NCBI GenBank assembly: GCA_902767125.1 | Contig: CACXGJ010000171.1 | Span: 1 to 12,285 of the forward strand | DNA from: an uncultured Ruminococcus sp. | Lineage (GTDB): Bacteria; Bacillota; Clostridia; Oscillospirales; Acutalibacteraceae | Reading direction: 5' to 3' | Length of the DNA stretch: 12,285 nt | Shown: piece by piece, positions 8,220-12,285 of the stretch | Position numbering within the stretch: the stretch's first letter is position 1 | Layout: each line of letters opens with the position of its first letter | The notes under the pieces: generated by a model | Databases searched by the model: none | Seen by the model: the letters and a program-made list of their open reading frames with translations, nothing else | Told to the model about the DNA's origin: nothing | Program-made: the position numbers and the translations under genes

Positions 8220-9020
8220 TTGTCTGATATCCTTACGGCTGTTATACCTGTCGTTATTATCGCTGTTATCTGTGGTGCCGTACTTGTTATAGCTTCAAAG
8301 CTCATGGCTGTCAAACAAGATGAAAAATTCCCTGCCATACGTGAATGTCTGCCCGGTGCAAACTGCGGTGCCTGCGGCTTTGCGGGCTGTGACGGCTATG
8401 CAAAGGCTCTTTGTGATGATCCCAAAACTCCTGTTAATCTATGTATCCCTGGTTCCTCTGCCGTAGCTAAAAAATTAAGTGATGTGCTTGGTGTCGAATG
8501 CTCCGATGTAAAAAAACAAATAGCTGTTGTACACTGCTCGGGCGACTGCTCCAAAACTCAAGATAAATACATCTATCAGGGTATCGAAAACTGTCAGGCA
8601 GCAAAGCTCATGTACGGCGGAAAAGGAAGCTGTACATACGGCTGTCTCGGTTTGGGAGACTGTGCAAAAGCCTGTCCTCAAAATGCTATATCCGTCAAGA
8701 ACGGTGTTGCTGTCGTTGATCCCAAGCTTTGCATAGGATGCGGTATATGCAGAAACATATGTCCCAACAAGCTCATATTTCTTACGGAAAGCACTCAAAA
8801 GGCTGTTATAACCTGCAGCAATCACGACAAAGGTGCTGTTACAAGAAAGCTATGTTCAAACGGCTGCATAGGCTGCAAAAAATGCGAGCGTATTTGCAAA
8901 TCAAATGCTATCAAGGTCATCGACAATTTAGCCGTCATCGACTATAACAAATGTGTTGACTGTGATGATTTCGGTGTATGTGCCAAAAACTGCACCACAG
9001 GCTGCATCAAAACCATCTGA
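8220..9020 (+). CDS. rnfB: RnfB, ferredoxin-accepting Fe-S subunit of the Rnf complex
   Basis: RnfB is anchored by one N-terminal membrane helix (about 5-28) and receives electrons from reduced ferredoxin on the cytoplasmic side. The 266 residues show a 4Fe-4S 'Fes' domain with C49, C52, C57 and C75, then ferredoxin-like domains. Cluster motifs seen are C138/C142/C148/C152 (CTYGCLGLGDCAKACP), C171/C174/C177/C181 (CIGCGICRNICP), and C216/C219/C222/C226 (CIGCKKCERIC). The final one, C245/C248/C254/C258, has three extra residues between the second and third Cys (CVDCDDFGVCAKNC) and lacks the usual CP ending. The early motifs match the clostridial RnfB pattern. The start is TTG at 8220 behind GGAGGTG. 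Last rnf gene; a large hairpin follows. Confidence 0.95.
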   Translation: MSDILTAVIPVVIIAVICGAVLVIASKLMAVKQDEKFPAIRECLPGANCGACGFAGCDGYAKALCDDPKTPVNLCIPGSSAVAKKLSDVLGVECSDVKKQIAVVHCSGDCSKTQDKYIYQGIENCQAAKLMYGGKGSCTYGCLGLGDCAKACPQNAISVKNGVAVVDPKLCIGCGICRNICPNKLIFLTESTQKAVITCSNHDKGAVTRKLCSNGCIGCKKCERICKSNAIKVIDNLAVIDYNKCVDCDDFGVCAKNCTTGCIKTI

Positions 9021-9031
9021 ATTTGAAAATG

Positions 9032-9087
9032 TTTTTGGGGGAAACCTTTTTTGAAAAAAGGTTATCCCCCAAACCCCTTTCCAAAAA
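9032..9087. repeat. long hairpin of G/C and A/T tracts, likely dispersed repeat and possible terminator
   Basis: TTTGGGGG (9034-9041) pairs with CCCCCAAA (9066-9073). Inside it AACCTTTTT pairs with AAAAAGGTT, interrupted only by A against AT. An alternative outer pairing exists between TTTTTGG (9032-9038) and CCAAAAA (9081-9087), which would compete for the same bases. It begins just after rnfB. No clean T tract follows the + strand stem, so it is not a textbook terminator, although the alternative arm is followed by TTTTT. The style matches palindromic intergenic repeats I associate with Clostridia; the copy number cannot be judged from one window. Confidence 0.65.
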
Positions 9088-9117
9088 TTTTTGATATTAT
9101 CAGAAAGGAGCTTTTAT

Positions 9118-9354
9118 ATGCCGTATTTTATAGAAATCGACCTGCATAACCAAACTGTTGAAAGTGCAAGGAAGCTCATTACCAATACACTGAACAATCT
9201 TCCGTCTGATGTCCGTGAGGTAAATGTCATACACGGATATCACCAGGGAACCGCTCTGCGTGATATGGTCAGAAAATATTCCAATTCCAAAATAGAACGC
9301 AAAATTCTCGGTCTCAATCAAGGCTCTACCATATTTGTCATTAAAAATGCTTAA
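9118..9354 (+). CDS. small stand-alone Smr-domain protein
   Basis: The 78-residue product is almost exactly one Smr domain, the fold found at the end of MutS2 and linked to nucleic-acid nicking or RNA cleavage. It opens with MPYFIEIDLHNQTVESARKL, where IDLHN is a variant of the LDLHG motif. The second motif HGYHQGTALRD matches the HGxGxGxLR signature. The ATG at 9118 lies seven bases after AGAAAGGAG, which is better than an in-frame TTG at 9091 inside the repeat-like region. It follows rnfB on the same strand at 97 bases, so it could be read through from rnf. No separate promoter is evident. Its stop codon overlaps the stop of the convergent sigK gene. The substrate is unknown. Confidence 0.85.
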   Translation: MPYFIEIDLHNQTVESARKLITNTLNNLPSDVREVNVIHGYHQGTALRDMVRKYSNSKIERKILGLNQGSTIFVIKNA

Positions 9355-10040
9355 CCTCTGTCATATCTCCTTTTTAGCTCCGAAAGAGCTTTTTTTTCTA
9401 TCCTCGAAACATATGAACGGGATATTTTCAGCATCTTTGCAACTTCTCTCTGTGTGAGCGGATCTTTTCCGTCAAGACCGTATCTCAATTTTATTATCAG
9501 CTTTTCTCTCGGTGTCAGTGTCTCATTGATATATTCGGGCAGTTTTTCCGTCTGTATCTTTTTATCAAGATTTTCTACTATATCATCATCCGATGACATT
9601 ATATCCATCAGCGTCAGTGCATTTCCGTCTGTATCCGAATCTATCTCCTCATTTATCGAAACATCAAGGGCATTTTTCTTTGTACCACGAAAATACATCA
9701 ATATCTCATTCTCTATACATCTTGACGCATAACTCGACAGCTTTATCTTTTTATCAGCCTTGAATGTATTTATCGCCTTTATCAGTCCTATTGTTCCCAC
9801 TGAAACCAAATCGTCCTGCTCAAAGCCTGTCCCGTAATATTTTTTGACGATATGTGCCACCAAACGAAGATTATGTTCTACCAAAACATTCCTTGCATTG
9901 ATATCTCCCTTTCGGGCAAGCTGTAAATATTTTTCTTCCTCACTCTCCGACAGCGGTCTTGGAAATGCTCCTCCGCCTGTTACATGGAGTATGAACAGCA
10001 TGGATATCCTACTCAACAGTTCCCACAAAAAACCAAACAT
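9351..10040 (-). CDS. sigK: sporulation-type RNA polymerase sigma factor, SigK family
   Basis: SigK directs late mother-cell transcription in endospore formers. The 229 residues show a sigma-70 region 2 at about 51-118 (NLRLVAHIVKKY, DLVSVGTIGLIKAINTF, ASRCIENEILM) and a region 4 at about 172-227 (LTPREKLIIKLRYGL, with helix-turn-helix TQREVAKMLKISRSYVSRIE). The N-terminus, with a hydrophobic stretch at about 4-20 before GGGAFPRPLS, matches the pro-SigK leader that SpoIVFB removes in Bacillus. The gene is not interrupted by a skin-type element. The ATG at 10040 is preferred to a GTG at 10052, because AGAGGTG (10050-10056) overlaps the GTG but is nine bases from the ATG. It lies 48 bases downstream of the DUF5131 gene on the same strand. 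SigE is the nearest alternative, but the leader and the LRYGLDGK region favour SigK. Confidence 0.9.
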   Translation of the reverse strand: MFGFLWELLSRISMLFILHVTGGGAFPRPLSESEEEKYLQLARKGDINARNVLVEHNLRLVAHIVKKYYGTGFEQDDLVSVGTIGLIKAINTFKADKKIKLSSYASRCIENEILMYFRGTKKNALDVSINEEIDSDTDGNALTLMDIMSSDDDIVENLDKKIQTEKLPEYINETLTPREKLIIKLRYGLDGKDPLTQREVAKMLKISRSYVSRIEKKALSELKRRYDRG

Positions 10041-10049
10041 TCCGCAAAT

Positions 10050-10056
10050 CACCTCT
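10050..10056 (-). promoter_or_regulatory. Shine-Dalgarno site that sets the sigK start
   Basis: On the minus strand this reads AGAGGTG and ends nine bases before the ATG at 10040. It covers the upstream GTG at 10052, which argues against that start. Confidence 0.65.
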
Positions 10057-10088
10057 GTGAAATATCTATGCCGTTTCCATCAAAATAA

Positions 10089-11240
10089 TCACGAATATTT
10101 CATATCTCTTTTCATCCACTCCATCAAAAGATCAGTTATATATTTTATTTCCCTGTCTGTCAGCTTCCTGTTTGTCGGGATATTATGCCACTTATAAAGA
10201 CAATTCCTGCAACAACACCCCGTCGCTTTCATTGCTGTATATACAGGACGACCCCATTCCTTTATGTGTCCGTTATCCTTTGACATTATATGCAGAAGAT
10301 ATTTTTTCACTGCATCCTCGGTCTCTTTATAAATATTGTCTTGATTCGTTTTATAATATTCTCTTTCACGTCTGCTCAATATAATATCACTGTGCAGGGG
10401 AGATTTTGACAATTGCAGTAATATACTGTTGAAGGGATTATACAGGCTATGATCCTCCGATTCTTCATACTGCCTTTGCTTGGATTTTTTGGCTTCACAT
10501 GATGATGACCTATCAAACGAACTGAAATTTATATCTGCCTTTTCAGCCTGTGCGAGCTGCATTTTTCTCGGTATTTTATATAACCTACCGTCTTTCATAA
10601 AATTTTCTCCAGTCTGCCTGAACACAAATGACACATTATTCATTATACACTGCTTTCTTGTATCCAATATCCAATCATAATTGCAAAGACGGGCATTTTC
10701 TCCCGATTCTCCTCCACAGGTCACACGTTCTATTTTTCCGCTCTTTAAATAATCCTTTATTTCTATACATTCAAGCATGGGTTCATGTATTATTTCCCTA
10801 TGCTTTATCGGAAGCTCAAGAAATATCGGCAGTCTTTTATCTGCCATCCTCTGATTCTCACAGGTACATATCACTGTCACATTCTCATAGCCCTCTCCCC
10901 AATCTTCAGGCATACACTCCGAAAATCTCTCTATCCTCTTTGTTATTATCCTGAAATCTATATCAGACCTTGTATGTATCATTTTCCATATATCCTCACG
11001 CCACTCATCAGCCTCCTGTATAAAAAAATCAGAACTCAAACACGCATACACCGGACTTTCAGACGCTCTCAATTTATATTCACCGTATTTGTCTTTCCTG
11101 ATAGGATAGTCAAATGCTTTTGTCTTTTCAACGACACTGCTGTCCTTATTGAATGCCCTATCTATCCTATAAACATAGCAGTTCAGGCAGCCTGCACTAA
11201 CTCTTTTACAGCCATGCCACGGATTCCACACCGAATACAC
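10089..11240 (-). CDS. DUF5131 (phage Gp37/Gp68-type) protein with a DUF4186-like C-terminal domain
   Basis: The N-terminal part (about 1-240) fits DUF5131, a family named from phage Gp37/Gp68. WNPWHGCKRVSAGCLNCY carries C11, C18 and C21, and further along are FRIITKRIERF and the near-diagnostic CGGESGENARLC. The family has no established activity; a link to radical-SAM-like enzymes is sometimes suggested but is not shown here. After a polar linker (about 240-280), residues about 280-380 resemble DUF4186 by my recollection of that family. They contain ILSRREREYY, GRPVYTAMKATGCCCRNC (C342, C343, C344, C347) and LYKWHNIP, then a final ITDLLMEWM helix. The start is GTG at 11240, seven bases after AAGGGG, giving 383 residues. 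The frame is open to an ATG at 11309, but those codons fall in the glgB terminator. The gene lies between glgB and sigK on the same strand. Confidence 0.82.
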   Translation of the reverse strand: MYSVWNPWHGCKRVSAGCLNCYVYRIDRAFNKDSSVVEKTKAFDYPIRKDKYGEYKLRASESPVYACLSSDFFIQEADEWREDIWKMIHTRSDIDFRIITKRIERFSECMPEDWGEGYENVTVICTCENQRMADKRLPIFLELPIKHREIIHEPMLECIEIKDYLKSGKIERVTCGGESGENARLCNYDWILDTRKQCIMNNVSFVFRQTGENFMKDGRLYKIPRKMQLAQAEKADINFSSFDRSSSCEAKKSKQRQYEESEDHSLYNPFNSILLQLSKSPLHSDIILSRREREYYKTNQDNIYKETEDAVKKYLLHIMSKDNGHIKEWGRPVYTAMKATGCCCRNCLYKWHNIPTNRKLTDREIKYITDLLMEWMKRDMKYS

Positions 11241-11247
11241 ACTTATT

Positions 11248-11253
11248 CCCCTT
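11248..11253 (-). promoter_or_regulatory. Shine-Dalgarno site that sets the DUF5131 gene start
   Basis: On the minus strand this reads AAGGGG and lies seven bases before GTG at 11240. The alternative ATGs at 11258 and 11309 have no such site, and the latter lies upstream of the terminator hairpin. Confidence 0.6.
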
Positions 11254-11267
11254 CCCATGCATACAGT

Positions 11268-11303
11268 AAAACCTGTACCGTTTTTTATTGCGGTACAGGT
11301 TTT
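11268..11303 (-). terminator. hairpin terminator downstream of glgB
   Basis: A perfect 13-base inverted repeat pairs AAAACCTGTACCG (11268-11280) with CGGTACAGGTTTT (11291-11303) around a 10-base loop. It starts 17 bases after the glgB stop on the minus strand. The minus-strand stem ends in TTTT followed by ACTG, so the T tract is short. The + strand copy has five Ts, so the structure could act in either direction. The DUF5131 gene begins 27 bases beyond it, so it may also act as an attenuator for that gene and sigK. Confidence 0.8.
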
Positions 11304-11319
11304 TATCATAAATCAAAAA

Positions 11320-12285
11320 TTATTTCTTTGCAGTCTTTGTTTTCTTCTCTGTCTTTTCTTCGGCTTCATCAGCTTCTTCAGGCTTCGGTATTTCTTCCTT
11401 CACCTCAAATACGGCTGCACCAAAGGGCGGCAGGGTTATCAATGCGGAATGATACCACTGATTATGGCACACAGGCTCCGACTTTATCGGTACAGGATTA
11501 GTTGCTCCGCTTCCTCCGTAGCACTCACTGTCACTGTTCAGAACCTCTGTCATAGTACACGGATAATTTGTACCTACTCTGTAATTATCTCTCCTTACGG
11601 GTGACATATTCAGGAATATCGCATATTTTTGATTATCTGATATACGATAATATGCAAACATATTCTCATTTGCATTGTCCGCATCTATCCACAAAAATCC
11701 ATCGGGATCATAATCTCTCTCATAGAATGCTGTATTGCTTGTTACCAGCCAGCACAGGTCTCTGAAATAATCATGGAACTGCTTATGCATCGGATATTCC
11801 TTTATCAGGAACCAATCCATTTCTCTTGTTTCATCCCATTCTCTGAACATTGCCAACTCATTGCCCATGAAATTCAGTTTCTTGCCGGGATGTGTCATCA
11901 TATAAGCATAAAGCAGTCTCGCTTGAGCAAATTTATTGTAATAATCTCCGCCAAACATCTTCTGAACGATAGTTGCCTTTCCATGCACAACCTCATCATG
12001 TGACAGCGGAAGTATGAATCTTTCAAAATAGAAGTATGCCATAGACCAATTTATCTGATTATGACTGCCCTTTCTCCAAAGCGGATCGAGCTTGAAATAT
12101 TTGAGCGTATCATTCATCCAACCCATGTCCCACTTGTAGTCAAAGCCCAAACCTCCATCTTGGGCGGACCTTGTGGTCCCTGGGTAGTCGGTTGAGTCCT
12201 CGGCCGCCAGGATGCAGCCCGGATGCATGCTTTTGAGACCGGCGTTCATGCGTCTGACAAATGAGACCGCCTCGTTGTTGACGCC
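11320..12285 (-). CDS. glgB: 1,4-alpha-glucan branching enzyme, C-terminal part (runs off the right edge)
   Basis: GlgB makes alpha-1,6 branches in glycogen by cutting and re-joining alpha-1,4 glucan chains (GH13 family). Only the last 321 residues are present. Counting from the edge, the catalytic acid/base Glu is residue 29 in ILAAEDSTDYPG, and the conserved HD of LSHDEVVHGK is at 96-97. The Asp nucleophile region must lie outside the window. GGLGFDYKWDMGWMNDTL and LNFMGNELAMFREWDE are typical GlgB segments. The C-terminal beta domain follows, with LPPFGAAVFEV near its end. The protein finishes in a highly charged tail of about 25 residues rich in E, K and T (EEIPKPEEADEAEEKTEKK), which is beyond the usual fold. 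The first 125 bases at the edge are much richer in G+C than the rest. A terminator follows the stop. Confidence 0.95.
   Translation of the reverse strand, partial: GVNNEAVSFVRRMNAGLKSMHPGCILAAEDSTDYPGTTRSAQDGGLGFDYKWDMGWMNDTLKYFKLDPLWRKGSHNQINWSMAYFYFERFILPLSHDEVVHGKATIVQKMFGGDYYNKFAQARLLYAYMMTHPGKKLNFMGNELAMFREWDETREMDWFLIKEYPMHKQFHDYFRDLCWLVTSNTAFYERDYDPDGFLWIDADNANENMFAYYRISDNQKYAIFLNMSPVRRDNYRVGTNYPCTMTEVLNSDSECYGGSGATNPVPIKSEPVCHNQWYHSALITLPPFGAAVFEVKEEIPKPEEADEAEEKTEKKTKTAKK

Noticed and set aside
9092..9102. Perfect palindrome TGATATTATCA before the Smr gene as an operator or -10
   Set aside because: It is short and A/T-rich in an A/T-rich gap, with no -35 at the right distance; it is likely chance.
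10061..10070. CATAGATATT on the minus strand as a SigE/SigK-type -10 element before sigK
   Set aside because: It matches only part of the consensus, has no convincing -35, and would start the transcript on top of the sigK ribosome binding site.
10785..11501. A 238-codon open frame on the + strand
   Set aside because: It lies antisense to the DUF5131 gene and the glgB end, crosses their intergenic hairpin, and its predicted protein has no recognisable motif.
1..12285. tRNA, rRNA, CRISPR array, insertion sequence or riboswitch
   Set aside because: I saw no tRNA-like cloverleaf, regular spaced repeats, transposase motifs or known riboswitch core; gaps between genes are all under about 150 bases.

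Overview
The window looks like a chromosomal segment of a low-to-moderate GC member of the Clostridia. A Ruminococcus-like (Oscillospiraceae) bacterium is my best guess, made from gene content and codon style rather than from any database search. Supporting signs are a complete Rnf operon in the clostridial order C-D-G-E-A-B, a sporulation-type sigma factor of the SigK family with a hydrophobic pro-sequence, MutS2 rather than MutS/MutL, strong AGGAGG-type ribosome binding sites and frequent TTG/GTG starts.

Left part (about 1-4110, + strand): an unidentified reading frame enters from the left edge. It is followed by recO (recombination mediator), mutS2 (Smr-tailed MutS homologue) and a single-pass membrane protein that resembles the YpmS/DUF2140 type. 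The three genes are closely spaced and end at a clear hairpin terminator at 4074-4117.

Middle part (about 4131-9354, + strand): a strong sigma-A promoter with an extended -10 drives rnfC, rnfD, rnfG, rnfE, rnfA and rnfB, packed with overlaps or gaps of a few bases. The products form the membrane Rnf complex, which couples electron transfer between reduced ferredoxin and NAD+ to ion pumping. All expected cofactor motifs are visible: RnfC and RnfB Fe-S cysteines, SGAT flavinylation sites in RnfD and RnfG, and the intramembrane Fe-S cysteines of RnfA and RnfE. Three of the six genes use TTG starts behind near-perfect Shine-Dalgarno sites. After rnfB comes a long G/C- and A/T-tract hairpin that looks like a dispersed repeat, then a 78-residue stand-alone Smr-domain protein.

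Right part (about 9351-12285, - strand): reading leftwards, there is the C-terminal 321 residues of a glycogen branching enzyme (glgB, running off the right edge) and a hairpin terminator. Next is a DUF5131 (phage Gp37/Gp68-type) protein that appears to carry a DUF4186-like C-terminal domain, then sigK. sigK converges on the Smr gene with overlapping stop codons.

Most of the window is ordinary housekeeping and energy metabolism. The items most worth a second look are the apparent DUF5131-DUF4186 fusion directly upstream of sigK, the cysteine-bearing tail of RnfE and the altered last Fe-S motif of RnfB. The repeat-like hairpin after rnfB and the abrupt rise in GC at the right-hand end of glgB also deserve checking.
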